NCBI GenBank assembly: GCA_949752745.1
Contig: OX457025.1
Span: 96,909,804 to 96,973,803, forward strand
Length of the DNA stretch: 64,000 bases
Origin: Protula sp. h YS-2021
Lineage: Eukaryota; Annelida; Polychaeta; Sabellida; Serpulidae
Direction of reading: 5' to 3'
Part shown: positions 1 to 12,727 of the stretch, in pieces
Position numbering within the stretch: the stretch's first letter is position 1
Layout: each line of letters opens with the position of its first letter
The notes under the pieces: model-generated
Told to the model about the DNA's origin: nothing
The model's input: only the letters and a program-made list of their open reading frames with translations
The model's database searches: none
Translations under genes and position numbers: made by a program

Positions 1-61
1 CATTCCTTAAATGTTTTCTCCATAGCACTATTTTCTTCCATGCTTCGCTTTAAATAAATGT

Positions 62-200
<139 letters not shown>

Positions 201-630
201 TCTTAACAGTCATCTGGTAAATAAAACTGGAATTTGATTGGTTGAGAAATGGATGACTATACGGTATTGATGTATAATAAAGCAGTTAATCGTACCAATT
301 TTGTTTAAAAGCAACGCTTTTCAATCTATATTTTCATACCAGCTTTTACCCTAATCTCTCTCACACACATACATATAAGAGGGTGTGGGAAGAATAACTT
401 AAAAGAAACACCATGAGCATACGATTTTAAGATAAGCGCTTATTTCGTATTTCTTGAAGCACTTAATTGGGCCATTGGGATTTCACTGCTGCTGGAGTCA
501 GCTCTCAAGATCGAGAGTCAACTTGCTAGACTGCTGACTACTTGATGCTGGCCCCGGCGAAAACGGGAACAAGGACGAGGCTGCTGAAACTCCTGCCTTG
601 GGACGGATAAAACATTAGGCTTCTTGACTT
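201..630. other. intergenic, nothing recognised
   Basis: Ordinary AT-rich sequence between the TA tract and the 36-bp minisatellite. I see no gene or transposon end. Confidence 0.5.
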
Positions 631-635
631 CTGGC

Positions 636-845
636 ATCTGGCTTGGTGGCGCTGCTTACTGCTGTTCAGATGGCTTGCTTGGAGGCGCTGCTCGCTGCTG
701 TCTCGATGGTTGTGTGGAGGCACTGCTCGCTGCTGTCTCGATGGTTGCTTGGAGGCGCTGCTCGCTGCTGTCTTGATGGTTGCTTGGTGGCGCTGCTCGC
801 TGCTGTCTTGATGGTTGCTTGGTGGCGCTGCTTGCTGCTGAGGCA
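636..845. repeat. about 36-bp GC-rich minisatellite
   Basis: Five to six imperfect copies of a unit of about 36 bp built on GGCGCTGCTCGCTGCTG followed by TCTTGATGGTTGCTTGG. Because 36 is a multiple of three, an Ala/Leu/Cys-rich frame stays open through it, but no start context, domain or splice sites suggest a gene. Confidence 0.75.
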
Positions 846-3400
846 GAGCTGGTGGATTACAACTTCGAGAGCAGTGGCTGCGGCTCTGTCTGTGTATCCA
901 CCGTCACAACAGACTTCTTGTATCTCAGCTGCGCTTTTTGCAGCTTTAAAAAAGCGAGCATTAGGTCCAGCTGGGCGGAACTAGATCTGTATACATGGTC
1001 GTCCGTGCCTGCCAATGCTTCGTCTTTTTATACAATGATTCCAGACATAAAGGCAAACGACCCTGTGATGAACGCTTGGTTCAGAGATCAAGCCCTAGGT
1101 TTGAACGTGTTTCTCATATTTTGTTTTTAGCTCATAACGTGCAAGGGTCATAGTTTTTCCCATATAAAATGTTTCACGAAACAAAAAAATGCTTTTCATT
1201 AATACATTTATTAATACGTTCATGAAAATTTCCTTTTTTCATGAAGTTTAACACAATTTGATTAAAGAACACTGAAAACATTAATATGTTTGCTTTTTAA
1301 ATTAATTAAAATTAATTAATTTAAATTAATTAATATAATTAAAACATTTCATTTTTGTTTGGTTATTGTGAAACAATATTTATGAAACTCTGAATAATTA
1401 AGCCTGTGGTAAAAATTGAGAGATAATGTTTTAAAGGACTTTAAAAAAATATCTTATTTGCTGACAGGGATAAAAGAATTCTGGTTACTGTCTAATACAT
1501 TATTTTTACTTTTAAAAGTATAAAAAGAAAAAATGGAATGGAAACATAATAGTGGTGAGGACTGCAGGGCCAGCAGACCAGTGGTTTCCATGGTCAAACT
1601 ATACAGACGATTGATAAAAAAAGTAGAAATGTCTACATAGCGCAAGACGAAACAATTGAGAGAGACATTAACGACGTCACAATAAGCTTGCTCACAATAA
1701 ACCTGCTCACAACAATGCCTATTCCACTCACTTTCACACCTTTAGCACTTTTTAGCATCTTTTCCCCAAACACTAAAAAATCACTTGAATAGTGTTTTAA
1801 AAAGGGGTGAACTAATTTGCTTATTTGCAAGACTAGAATGGTTTCCAAGAAGCCGGGTTTTCCGGCATAATCCTTTTTAAACTGCTTTTTGATGACAGTC
1901 GAAAAGCAAGATTTTTGTGTTGTTTTGACACAGCGGGAGGATCATTTCTCCAATCTCGTAGCACCTGTACGACAGTTGTATGGCACACTCCGTACAAAAG
2001 TCGCAGAAACATTTTTGCGTGAAGGCCGTGATTTGCCCCCATCATAGTGTCGCAAATGAAGCAGTGTGCTTGATAGTTTGATACTTGACACTTTGATACT
2101 TGATACTTGATACTTTGATACTTGATACTTCGATACTTTGATACTTGATACTTTCCCAGCCATGCGCTGGCCCAGTGCGGATACTCTTTCATTCCCTGCT
2201 TGCAGGGCATCGTATGCCCTAAGAGAAGTGATGGTACGGCATATCTATACTCGTCTTCATCAGGGCTCCATTCTCATCCAAGTGATGTACTGTGGTCCAA
2301 CGCCTCGGTCTGCCTAAAAAATGCCATCAGAATTCTGTCGGAATTCTCTTCTTCATTGCCTGCTAAATCAACACAATATGTCTTTTTACGCGCCATTTTT
2401 TATATATTTAAATAATTCTCTCCCCTTTCCAACCTGATTCGTCCGCGTAACGACAAAACCATTTGTTCTCGACCTGTCCTGAAACTCATAAGTGTCTTTC
2501 ACCTATCCTGAAAAAAGCCCCAGTTTACTAGTGTGGTCTGAAATGAAAGCAATTTTATTCCTCCGCGTAACGAGTTGACGGTTGGTTCTTATCACCGTTA
2601 CTTCACTCTGCTCTCGCTGTCTTGAAATGAGTAAAGATCTGTTTTCCAGGCTGAGTAATTCTGCTCAATTTTTCTAATTTATTTTATTTTATTTTTGTTT
2701 TAAATGGTTTTAGATTGAGAAAGATGTAGGAAACCGTGTGAAGATGTTTAAATCTTAAATGAGTGTTACAGAAGGGCGTGGAGACAAGGGAAGAGAACGA
2801 AATTGACAGCATTGTTTTATAAACAACTGACACCCTTCTCTGTCCCACTAAGACACTTTTGCTTGTTTCTTAGCAAGAGGTGGTTCTGGTAAGAGCCGAA
2901 AATGTTGTTGTGCTGAGTGATCCTTACTTGTACTTCTCCACGATCTCGAGGAACTTACATTTATTTTTCCACTTGTAGTACTGTTGCATTGTAAAGAGCC
3001 GGTCATTACATTTAAATAGGTGTCTATTAAAGTAACCTGTATTTTAGGTTTGTCTCATACTAGCAGCAATCAGTGCAGTCGGTCCCTCATAGTACTTGTA
3101 AGTAACTGTACAATAAAAGACCATCGCATTCCTTGCAACAAAACCGGCGTGGGGCCTGATGGTCCACATGACAGTTGTGTGGCTCGCTGTCATACCTCAG
3201 AATCACACAGCGCTTGTAGCACTTTATTCGATTTATTTTGACTTATGCCCAACTTTCGCTCTTCTGTTTCTTTTATACCTATCCCTGGATGCAGTGTACT
3301 TGATCAAAAGTATATATGTTTCACGTGCCTGGATGGAGTCTTCTTGTTGGAATGAGTTCTAGGTTAAAGGTGCTTATAACAAGAAAAACCGGAAGTGTTT
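846..3400. other. intergenic, AT-rich; short 10-bp repeat array inside
   Basis: No convincing gene. At about 2080-2152 there is a tandem of roughly 9-10-bp units (TTGATACT/TTTGATACT), which explains the Ser/Tyr/Gln-rich frames there. At about 1300-1345 there is an alternating TTAATTAA tract. Other open frames are short and show no domains. Confidence 0.5.
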
Positions 3401-3407
3401 TGATATC

Positions 3408-3575
3408 CGCCTTTATATTAGTATTCTCAAACCCGCTTTTTATATCAGTGTTTTCGAACACGCCTTTTATTAAAGTGTTTTCAAACGAACCTTTTATATC
3501 AGTGTTTTTAAACTCGCCGTTTATATCAGTGTTTTCAAACACGCATTTTATATCAGTGTTTTCAAATCCGCCTTT
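3408..3575. repeat. 27-bp minisatellite
   Basis: About six or seven head-to-tail 27-bp units of the type TATATCAGTGTTTTCAAAC followed by a variable ACGCC. The unit is nine codons long, so both strands stay open over it; the frames at 3316-3591 (+) and 3321-3602 (-) are its translations. It lies about 300 bp before the Toll-like receptor gene. Nothing indicates that it is translated. Confidence 0.8.
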
Positions 3576-3828
3576 AAAAAAGTGGGTATAAAAACACTTC
3601 ACGGAAAGGTGGGCTTAAACACTCTACCGGAAAATGTTTTCAAATCCGCCTTTTCTATCTACTGAAGGCTAGCAAAAAGTTTTGAGGAAAACTCCTCAAC
3701 CGAAATTTCTTGACTTCTATTTACTCGACCGGGTCAAATCTTTTTTATAAGATTTTAGTGACATGAACGTGGAAAGGGAATCAGGACTTTTATGGTTCTG
3801 GTCTTAGCTTCGGCTTTAAAATGTGACT

Positions 3829-3841
3829 TTTCTCATTTCAG
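3829..3841 (+). promoter_or_regulatory. candidate 3' splice site before the TLR exon
   Basis: A pyrimidine-rich stretch ending TTCTCATTTCAG sits 28 bases before the receptor ATG. This suggests an upstream 5'UTR exon spliced onto a single coding exon. The upstream exon was not identified. Confidence 0.45.
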
Positions 3842-3868
3842 AGATAACCAGTAAGGAGTTAAGGGGAA

Positions 3869-6598
3869 ATGGATATGCCGGCTATTTTGAGCGCCACGAT
3901 ATTAAGCCTGCTGTTGGCGGGATCCACTTGTATCGCAAATATGAAACAAATAAACAACCACTCAGATATTCCGATATTCACTTGCACAGCTGCGGAGCGT
4001 AATGTTATTGTGATTTTAACAAATGGAAGTTGCGGATGTTTCAGAGATAACTCGACCATTTTGTTGCGATGTGCAGTAGGTGGCGACTTTAGTAACAGTC
4101 TGCAAGTTTTGGTGGATAATGGCTACACTGGTTTTCAAAAGCTGGTTTTAAATTTTGACGAGCCATCGCCTTCCGTGGATATCCATGCTCTGCAAAACTT
4201 CAGCGATCTACTTGTTATTGAAATGATGTTACGTAACTCACAAGTTATGGAACATTTATTGTTTAATAACAGCACATTTTTTGGATGTAGTAAAGTACGG
4301 GAAATTAGCATGTTTGTGGGTCTCGATATTAGCCTATATTCCCTACTCAAACCTTTGACTGACCTAGAATTACTTAACATCACCTCGGCACGATATATTG
4401 GCTACAAGAAAATGGTGCATACAATAAGCGGATTGTCCAAATCAATACGAACCCTTCAACTGAAATATTTTCAAACAATTGGTGAAACTGACTTTCATGG
4501 AAGTTTGGATATCAAAGAGCTACTTTCAGCCAGATACGAAAACCTGACCACGATAAACCTAAGTAGTAACGGATTTGAGGTAATAAACACAGGATGGTTC
4601 CAAACAGTTCCTAACCTCGTGGCTCTGGATATATCCAATAATCTGTTAACATCGAGCACCTGCACGCCATTTTTTATGGAAATATTAATGCATCCATCAG
4701 TCAAAATTTTTCGGGCTGACAATCAGGGTCATATTCAGGCATTACCCTCCATAGAAAACGTGCATGCTCAAAAATCTTCGAAAATCATTCCCAAACATTC
4801 CCTGGAAAAGAGCGATACGGAAGGCGCAACGTGGACTTTTCTAATGCCCAAACAGATCCTAACATGCCTTGATAATATTACCAACAACAACGTGAGCCGT
4901 TTGTTTGGGGACAATAACACTTTCTTTTGTGCATTTTTTCGCCGCTGTTTCCGCGACAGCTGGAATGAAGCATCGTGTGATAACTTACCTCATCCGTATG
5001 ATCTAATCGATTTTGAATGTAAATATTGGTTAAAATTTCCAATCGGTCGAAATATACGGGAGCTTAGTTTTGAAAACACTCTCCTTGATCCAACCTCAAA
5101 CAGTTTGTTTCTTAGTTCAACTGTTTGCTTAGATTCAAATAATCTACAGAAATTAAACCTGGGTAGAAATCAGTTCTGGATCAATTTGAGCCATTGGGCA
5201 CTTTTGACATTGAATGATTTAATGAAAATCCGAGGCCTAGAAGGGTTAACAAAATTAGACCTTAAGCAAAACGATTTTAAATTTACATTGCTTTATCAAA
5301 TGACCAGCTTTCCTGGCTTAGAGTACTTGGACTTATCGGGTAGTTCATTGAATATCTTATCTTTCTCGTTTTGTAGAGGGCAAGGGTTGAATAATCTTGT
5401 TGTCTTAAACTTAAGCACTAATGCCCCATCTGCCGGTGGTCTTAACACACCAGTCCGACTGCTGGAAGACTGTGCAAATATAAAAGAACTTTATCTTACA
5501 GGCTATGAACTGCTCCATCCTGCAACGTTCTCGATCAGTTTGAAAGGAGTAAAAGATATTAGGTTCATTGATTTGCGTTCGAATGATATCACGTCAGTTT
5601 CCAAAGAGTTAGCATCTGAGTTAGATAAATTTCCAAATCTAACAATTGATTTATCTGATAATGCTTTAACATGTGGATGTTCGCAACAGTCGCGTGACTT
5701 TGTTAAATGGGTTTCATTGGACAGGAGAATTAGGTTAAAACATTTGAATGAACTGTTGTGTAATGGTATCGACGGCCAAACTTTTCTAAGTAGAGTACAC
5801 TATAAAAACTTAGTCAACAAGTGTCTCCACCTTGACGTCATTTTTGCTACCATTGGTGCAACTCTTTTTGTGTGTTCAGTGGTCATTGTTGCCGTGGTGC
5901 TTTATCGAATCAGGTTTCGTCTTCAGTACAAATGTTTCAAACTCAATCAGTATATCTCTCGTAACTGTGGCTGTGATAGCCAAGAAGAGGACGAGGAAAG
6001 CATCAGAGAGGAGTACGATTACGACGCCTTCGTGTCGTACAGTTCTGACGACAGATTCTGGGTTCATGACGTACTAATGAAGACCCTTGAGGACATCTAT
6101 GGCTTCAAGCTTGTCATTCATTATCGCGACATCCGCTTGGGTGCAAACGTACAGCGTGCTATTGATGACCTCATGACGAAAAGCCGGCAATTCATTGTCG
6201 TCATGAGTGACAATTTCCTGGAAAGCGAATGGTGCCAGATGGAAATGGAGGCCGCCCATAGGGAGTCACTGAGACGTGGCACAAATATCGCTGTTATAGT
6301 CCTTGATAAACTTCCGCAGAACATCAACAACCCGACGGCCAGGCTAATTCTGGATACGTACAACTACTTAGAATGGAAGCTCGAAGAAAATGACAAAAAT
6401 ACGCGCAGCAAAAACGAAAGGCAGCAGCGCAAGTTGTTCTGGGCTAAATTAGTCGATCACTTGTACGGCGGAAGGTATTCATGCGCCTGTTGTTGTGCGA
6501 AAATCGGCCCGCGTGCTATTGGTTACAGAGAAGTGAGTGAATTTACGCAAGAACAGGATATAAGTGACAACTGTGTGTCTGAAAGTCTTGATGAATAA
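3869..6598 (+). CDS. Toll-like receptor (single coding exon)
   Basis: A 909-residue type I membrane receptor of the Toll family, which senses ligands through leucine-rich repeats (LRRs) and signals to MyD88-type adaptors through a TIR domain. Visible in order: signal peptide (residues 1 to about 22, hydrophobic LLLAGS core), degenerate LRRs to about residue 600 with many N-glycosylation sequons, a cysteine-rich LRR C-terminal cap (starts LTCGCS), a transmembrane helix near 657-682, and a cytoplasmic TIR domain near 716-866. The TIR has box 1 (DAFVSYS) and box 3 (FW near 856). The BB loop reads RDIRLGANV, so Leu stands where most Toll TIRs have Pro. The ATG at 3869 is used; an ATG two codons later is equally possible. 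AATAAA follows at 6615. The intact frame suggests a working gene; ligand and pathway output cannot be read from sequence. Confidence 0.95.
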   Translation: MDMPAILSATILSLLLAGSTCIANMKQINNHSDIPIFTCTAAERNVIVILTNGSCGCFRDNSTILLRCAVGGDFSNSLQVLVDNGYTGFQKLVLNFDEPSPSVDIHALQNFSDLLVIEMMLRNSQVMEHLLFNNSTFFGCSKVREISMFVGLDISLYSLLKPLTDLELLNITSARYIGYKKMVHTISGLSKSIRTLQLKYFQTIGETDFHGSLDIKELLSARYENLTTINLSSNGFEVINTGWFQTVPNLVALDISNNLLTSSTCTPFFMEILMHPSVKIFRADNQGHIQALPSIENVHAQKSSKIIPKHSLEKSDTEGATWTFLMPKQILTCLDNITNNNVSRLFGDNNTFFCAFFRRCFRDSWNEASCDNLPHPYDLIDFECKYWLKFPIGRNIRELSFENTLLDPTSNSLFLSSTVCLDSNNLQKLNLGRNQFWINLSHWALLTLNDLMKIRGLEGLTKLDLKQNDFKFTLLYQMTSFPGLEYLDLSGSSLNILSFSFCRGQGLNNLVVLNLSTNAPSAGGLNTPVRLLEDCANIKELYLTGYELLHPATFSISLKGVKDIRFIDLRSNDITSVSKELASELDKFPNLTIDLSDNALTCGCSQQSRDFVKWVSLDRRIRLKHLNELLCNGIDGQTFLSRVHYKNLVNKCLHLDVIFATIGATLFVCSVVIVAVVLYRIRFRLQYKCFKLNQYISRNCGCDSQEEDEESIREEYDYDAFVSYSSDDRFWVHDVLMKTLEDIYGFKLVIHYRDIRLGANVQRAIDDLMTKSRQFIVVMSDNFLESEWCQMEMEAAHRESLRRGTNIAVIVLDKLPQNINNPTARLILDTYNYLEWKLEENDKNTRSKNERQQRKLFWAKLVDHLYGGRYSCACCCAKIGPRAIGYREVSEFTQEQDISDNCVSESLDE

Positions 6599-6614
6599 AA
6601 TTCCATGAAAAACC

Positions 6615-6620
6615 AATAAA
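6615..6620 (+). terminator. polyadenylation signal of the TLR gene
   Basis: AATAAA lies 17 bases after the receptor stop codon. Confidence 0.6.
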
Positions 6621-6879
6621 AACCAATAATTAAACAGCTTATTGTTATTTTGTAAAATCTGCCAAGAAAAAAATGCATAAAAACTAAATGTTGATTTTAC
6701 TTCGCAAGTCGAAGAAATTTCTTAAGATTAAGGTTAACTTTAGGTAAGTATCGCAAAAATAATGCTTGTTATTGATAAATATTTATAGATATCAAGAAAT
6801 ATATTTATCAATATCAAGAATAGTTTAATGTGATCTAAAATGCTGTTTAAAGTATTGCTTTAAATGTGTGTGTTTTGTG

Positions 6880-7760
6880 ATTACGTAGCCGCTTTTATCC
6901 AACTTTATACCCAAGAAAAGCTGCTTATTTTCACGGCAGTCAATCAAATTTGCAATTACATGCAGCTTCTGGTTAATGTCACCAAGGTGTTCATGGGACC
7001 TTTTGACACTTTATAGCTGCTCTCGGATCGAGATAAAGACACAGACGATGAAGGAGATGAAGAGAATGAGAGACTGAGAGATTGAGTGAGAGGGAGTGAA
7101 ATGTTGAGTAAAGAGAGTGAGAGATGGGAGAATTCGTGCGATTTAGTCAGACACCGAGTGAGGGATAAGAGATTGAGTGAGGATGATGAAGGATTGAGTG
7201 AGATTGAGTGAGAGAAAGAGTGACACGGAGTGAGAAAATGAGTGAGAGGGAGTGAGACACTGAGTTAGAAGGGATGAGAGACTGAATGAATTAATAAAAG
7301 ATAGGGAGTCGGAAAATTATAGAGGAAGTGAGAGCATGTGTGAGAAGGAGTGGGAACATGATTGAGAGGGATTATGCTTAATAAAACCCAACGCAACGTG
7401 TAACTGACGCTAGCAGACTACAAACAGAGAGGTTCGCAATATATTGGTTTGCAGGCTGGTATACGAATTAGTCATTTTGATGTAATTCGCTTTTTATCCA
7501 GCCTTATCTCCAAGAAAAGCTGCTTAGCTTAACAACAGTCTCTCGAATATTCAATAACATACCCCTTCTGGTTAACGTCACCAATGCATTCTTGGGTCCT
7601 TTGCAGACTGTAATTTATAACTGTTCTCGGATCGAGGAAAAAACAGACGTGAAGGAGATAAAGAGAATGAGAGTTTAAGAGATTTTATGAGACTGATTGA
7701 GAGACTGAGTGAGAGTGAATGAGAGATTGAGTGAGAAGGGTGAGGGATTTAGTAAGAGGG
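6880..7760. repeat. diverged direct duplication of a 200-500 bp segment with purine-rich array
   Basis: About 6885-7100 and about 7480-7700 are similar over their length. Both have TTTATCCA..CTT, CCAAGAAAAGCTGCTTA, CTTCTGGTTAA.GTCACCAA and CTCGGATCGAG in the same order. Each copy is followed by degenerate GAGTGAGAGATTGAGTGAG purine repeats. No reading frame is supported. Confidence 0.7.
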
Positions 7761-8046
7761 TTGACAGACTGGTTAAAGTATGTTGTGCACTGAATTCACG
7801 ATACCACCACATGTTTAAGATAAAGATAAGATTAATTATGATACTTTCTTTGTTTATTTTGCTTTATTGATACATGATTTAGACTTAGTGTTGCATGATG
7901 TTTGTGGGACTGCCATAATTAGTAATCCCCCTGTTCTCTAATAGATAAACAATATGTTATCATTGTTAAACCTTTGCTTTCTTTTGTTGGTGTTTGTTAA
8001 TTCGAAAGGTGACAAGTATCTGTGTTAGCATGTATGGATATATGTC

Positions 8047-9278
8047 ACAGGCAATTTGTGTATTCAGGCAATTCGTGAATTGACTAAAATTTTCAGGCAG
8101 TTCGTGAATTGCCTGAAATTTAAGGGTTCCTTGTTCATAAATTGCCTGAAGAAGTTTCAGGCAATTTGTGTATCAAAATATTAACTGTTTAACAGAACCA
8201 AATTTGTTAATTTCTTTATTTATAATCGAAATAATTGCAATTAAGGCATGTACTTTGGGAAATATAATAGGGTGCCTTAGTATGCGAGTCTTACCTGACC
8301 ATGTTTCATGACTGCAATAACGGCCAGAGTAAGACATTGTCCTGTGGGCTCCAATTTCCGGAATAGGTCAATCGCAATAATGCTTCTCACCGGAGTATGG
8401 AATCAATTAAGTGGCCTATCACTTTCCTTCCAAGTTACTCCGAGGTTTAGATCTTATGCTATAGAAGTAACAACAAGTAAATACAGTCCTTATTTGAAAG
8501 CAGGTCTAAAAATTGCAATTTAATTTCTTGTGATGAATTTAAAATTAAAGAGTTTTAACGGGTTTGTTATTTCCAACCGAGTGAATTGCAAGAAAATTTA
8601 GGGATTTAATTAATTCCAAATAAACCTCTATAATTAAATACAATCCAATCTGTTGTGGGAGTTTACGGTTTAGAATTACAATTATAAATTGATATAATCG
8701 CTATTTAAGTATGGTGTTATGCCTTTTACTTGATACAGCTGCAATTAATGGGCATCGGAGTGCAGTGCTATTATGCAACTGAGTGTGTGGTAAAATGCAT
8801 GCAAACTGATTCTTTGATTTACTATTGATGTAAAGATAAACGCTAATTATTTGTTACAATTGCAATTAACAAGCAGCGGAGTGCTCTTTTTATCACGAAA
8901 CTGAGAAACGAAAGTTAGATGTTTTAGTTCAAATAACCAGTAGATGAATGCAATTTATGATAAAAAATAATTGTCAACAGAGTTTCTGATGTACGATTGA
9001 TGTAAATATGAACGTTTAATTCTTGTACATGCAACTATTGCTTTATAACTGCCTTTGAAATGTAGCAATAAATAGAAGAAACATTACAACTTGTTCAACA
9101 TCTCTTATAAAACATGTCTCAGGCAATTCGTGAACTGCCTGGTCCTTAATTCAGGCAATTCAAAAAATGCCTAAAAATTTTAGTCAATTCACAAATTGCC
9201 TGACCCCTACAGGCAGTTCACAAATTGCCTGAAAATTTCAGGCAATTCACGAATTGCCTGAATACACAAATTGCCTGT
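8047..9278. mobile_element. fold-back / non-autonomous DNA transposon with palindromic TIRs
   Basis: The left end begins ACAGGCAATTTGTGTATTC and the right end finishes with its reverse complement. Inside each end, CAGGCAATTCGTGAATTGCCTG and close variants recur, so each terminus is itself a chain of small palindromes. The interior (about 8180-9110) is AT-rich and codes for nothing recognisable. I could not define a target duplication. The family is unknown. Confidence 0.65.
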
Positions 9279-9489
9279 AGCATATATATGCTGGTGAAAT
9301 AAGGTATCTGGCTGGTTTTCCGGAATGCGTATTATTATGATTTAAGGATAATTTGTAACATTCAGGATATATTATTCAGCACGGTATGGCTTGTAGTTAT
9401 TATAATTTATGTATCGATATCTATTTTTCTTTCCCTATTTTTTCTCTATCTCATTCTCTTCTCGATCATCTCAGTTTCTTTCTCTCTCT

Positions 9490-9890
9490 ATATGTGTTAT
9501 GTTAATACTACTACTACTGCTACTATGCTACTGCTACTGCTATGTGTTATGTTAATACTACTACTACTGCTACTATACTACTGCTACTGCTATGTGTTAT
9601 GCTAATACTACTACTACTGCTACTATACTACTGCTAGTGGTATGTGTTATGTTAGAACTACTACTACTGCTACTCTACTACTGCTAGTGTTATGTGTTAT
9701 GTTAATACTACTACTGCTACTCTACTACTGCTACTGCTATATGTTATGCTAATACTACTACTACTGCTACTCTACTACTGCTGCTGCTATGTGTTATGTT
9801 AATACCACTACTACTGCTACTCTACTACTGCTACTGCTACTGCTACTACTACTATTACTAATAATAATAATAACAAGAGTTGTAGTGATG
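9490..9890. repeat. about 50-60 bp minisatellite rich in CTA trinucleotides
   Basis: About seven copies of a unit containing TATGTGTTATGTTAATACT followed by ACTACTACTGCTACT runs. It grades into plain CTA/CTG and AAT repeats near 9840-9890. Confidence 0.85.
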
Positions 9891-12687
9891 CTGGTAGTAG
9901 GAGTAGCAATAGCAATAACAATAACAATTAACAATAATAATTAACATGTTAACTGACTGGGCTTAAGCATAGCAGCCTTGAAATTGGATTTACACAAGCA
10001 ACCATTAATAGATTCCAGACTAGTACTATTTGCCACTTTGCTAAGAATTGTCGTGGTACTCATTGGACTTAGTTCGAGAGGGAAATTACGATTGAAGCCT
10101 AAAACTATGAAGCCAATTAGTTGTGGTTTGAGACCTGAAGTGGAACCACTCCTGATCCTTCTAGGCATTTAGTCAAAATGTCGACTGAATGTAGGAGGTA
10201 CAACTTGGCTATAGCTTGTTTATTCGCGGCAAAATGTCGAGAAATCATTTTTTTGTAAATCAAATTTAACCCAAGCCTGGGCTATGGCCTGACTGTCTGA
10301 CTGACTGATTGATCGGTAGTGGGGAATTTAAGGCCCCAGCTGGCCATTGCATTTTTGGCGATTCGTCAATTGTATGCAGCACTGTTGGAGACAAATTTGA
10401 TGTCAGATTTATTTAATCGGGACTGTAGTCTGGACGTTTTGAAACTTCGGATGAAAGCAAGGGACAGAAGTTTTTTGTATAACTGTTACCTTTGAGCGGT
10501 ATCTCCCATGGTAACCTGCTAATAAACAATAAAGATATACGTATATCCGAGCGTGCGCTGTTAGCTTTTTTAAAAATCGTATCCAGAAATTGGGAAATAT
10601 ATTGATCAAAAACTGTTTTCTTGAAAAAGAATCTCTTTCTAGGATTTTACTTGATACGTCTTAAATATTGATTGGAGATTATTATTGTAGTACCTCCCTA
10701 ACTATATTTTGTAATTCGCCAAAAAATATTGCTTTAGTCATTAACCTCGTGGAAATCTTTACAACACCCTTTCGTACTAAAATTGTATTCGTTTTAGAAC
10801 AAATATGCACCACCTGGTTAACAGCGTTTTTTCTTTTGCAACGTCCAAAAAAATACGTAAATATTGAGTAATTTCCACTTAGAGACTCGAAGTGACATAA
10901 ACAGCCCTCTGAGAAAGCTGACAAAGATTTCTGAGACTGAGCGAAATTATAAAATAAATTAAATATACCTTAATCTTGCCTATTATTTCATTAACAGTGT
11001 TAAGGATAGGCGCTATCACAAGAATTAAGCAAGCATGCAATATCGCGATTATAATTCCACGTAGAAGTTTTATAGCGGCAGCAGTAGACTTAAGAGGAAA
11101 ATCTTTCACTTTTTTTTGGGGGGGGGGAGGGGGGAAGACACGATGTGGCAGTAGCGGTCTCCAGTGGAAGTTCTTTGGCAGTTGTGAGGGTGAACTATAT
11201 TACAAGTGCTTATCAAATGACTCTAACTCAATATTATTACCCTTGGAGCACTCGGAATTGTAGTCACAAGCTTCAGAAGAAGTTCTTTGGCCTTTTTGAT
11301 GAGAACGATTTACAAGGTCTCATTAAATAAAGCTGTATCTTTATTAACACTTGACAAGCTGTTAGCTTGCAAGGGTTGTATGAATTTGTACGAGCAGCAG
11401 TTCGTCCTTTTTTTCGTCTTGACAGTTTTCTGATTTTTTTGTGTCTTCTTCTTCTACGACACTATGGATCCTAGGACCATGAAACGTGCTATGAAGAGCT
11501 TGATCTGAACGTGTGCATGTCACTTTTTATTTTTGTCTTCGATTTTGTTTTCTTTGTTAAAACACCATGTGAAAAGAGTGTATTTTTTGTAAGTAAATGC
11601 AGAGCATTTAACATACAACACAGAACAACACACAGTGGCTCAGCTTTGTGCGAGCTCTCACTGCGTAAACAGATGACCCAGCGTATGCCTGATCAGTCAA
11701 TCAAACCTGAAGTCAACAAAGACCAAACACTGCTGGGCTTATAGGATGTATTCAAGTTGTGTTGTTTGCTAATATATTTAGCTGGTATTAAGTTATCAAC
11801 CTATAGAGTTTTTTTCTTGACAGTGGTCCGATTTTCTAGAATACTATGAGCCCCATACAAGCTGTGCCATAAGCTCTGTACATAGTTGTATAACACACTG
11901 TATGCATGTTGTAAAATACTTTATATTATTCAAGAAATAACCCATTGAAGGAAGTATTTTTGCGTTTTCATTTTTGTCAAGTGTTTAACATTTCGCTAGC
12001 GAAATGCGGTTCTAGTTGAAAAACTAGAGTAGTATTAGCTTAATAGTAGTTTTGTTTTGGTTGTTACTGGTGTTACTGAACGTTATTAAATCTGGCTTGT
12101 TAACGTCGCAGGAATCTCAGAATAGTTCGCTTCTTCTTGGTTAGCATTTATAATTCTGCCCCCTTCATAAAAAAAATAAAATTTATCCTTTCAACCTGCC
12201 ATGTAAGTATAACATAAAGCAATTGCCATTAGCACACCAAAAATCTGCTCTTGTGAGAGTCGCCTTTTATAACGTCGTGATATTAATCTCCGTGGAGAAA
12301 CTCTTGTCATTACGTCCTGATATGAGTCTCCCTGGAGAATCTTAGTTAAGTTTTCATTTGGCATTCAAAATTTTTTTCATGAAAGACAACACTTTCATAA
12401 CGCATTGCAATGGACAATCATTACGTTTTAATAAAGAAAGGGTAGAAATATTTTAATCTTTGTCAAAATTATTAACGTGGATATTATTGCTTTTAAATAT
12501 CACTTCTCTCGTGTGCATAAAATTATGGATGAAAACGGAAGGTCACAGACTAATACCCTAACCTTAGCAACTTTCACCCCTGTGCCGCAGTAAATATTCT
12601 GGTATTTACTGTCTCCTCTTCAAGTTACATAGTCAGTCGACCAAACAAGTTTTGTTCTCCAGTTCAAGTGTCTGTGCCGGTGCTGGG
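9891..12687. other. intergenic, no gene recognised
   Basis: Open frames are under 100 codons with no domain. There is a poly-G run near 11117-11136. The left Maverick target site follows directly. Confidence 0.5.
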
Positions 12688-12693
12688 GCGAAA
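12688..12693. repeat. target-site duplication, left (GCGAAA)
   Basis: GCGAAA directly precedes the left TIR and is repeated exactly after the right TIR. Six base pairs is the duplication length known for Maverick/Polinton integrases. Confidence 0.93.
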
Positions 12694-12727
12694 AGTAGTA
12701 GGAAAAGAGGGGTTCCACTGCACTTTG

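Noticed and set aside
9490..9850. Possible CRISPR-like regular repeat
   Set aside because: Units are contiguous tandem copies without unique spacers, in an animal genome context.
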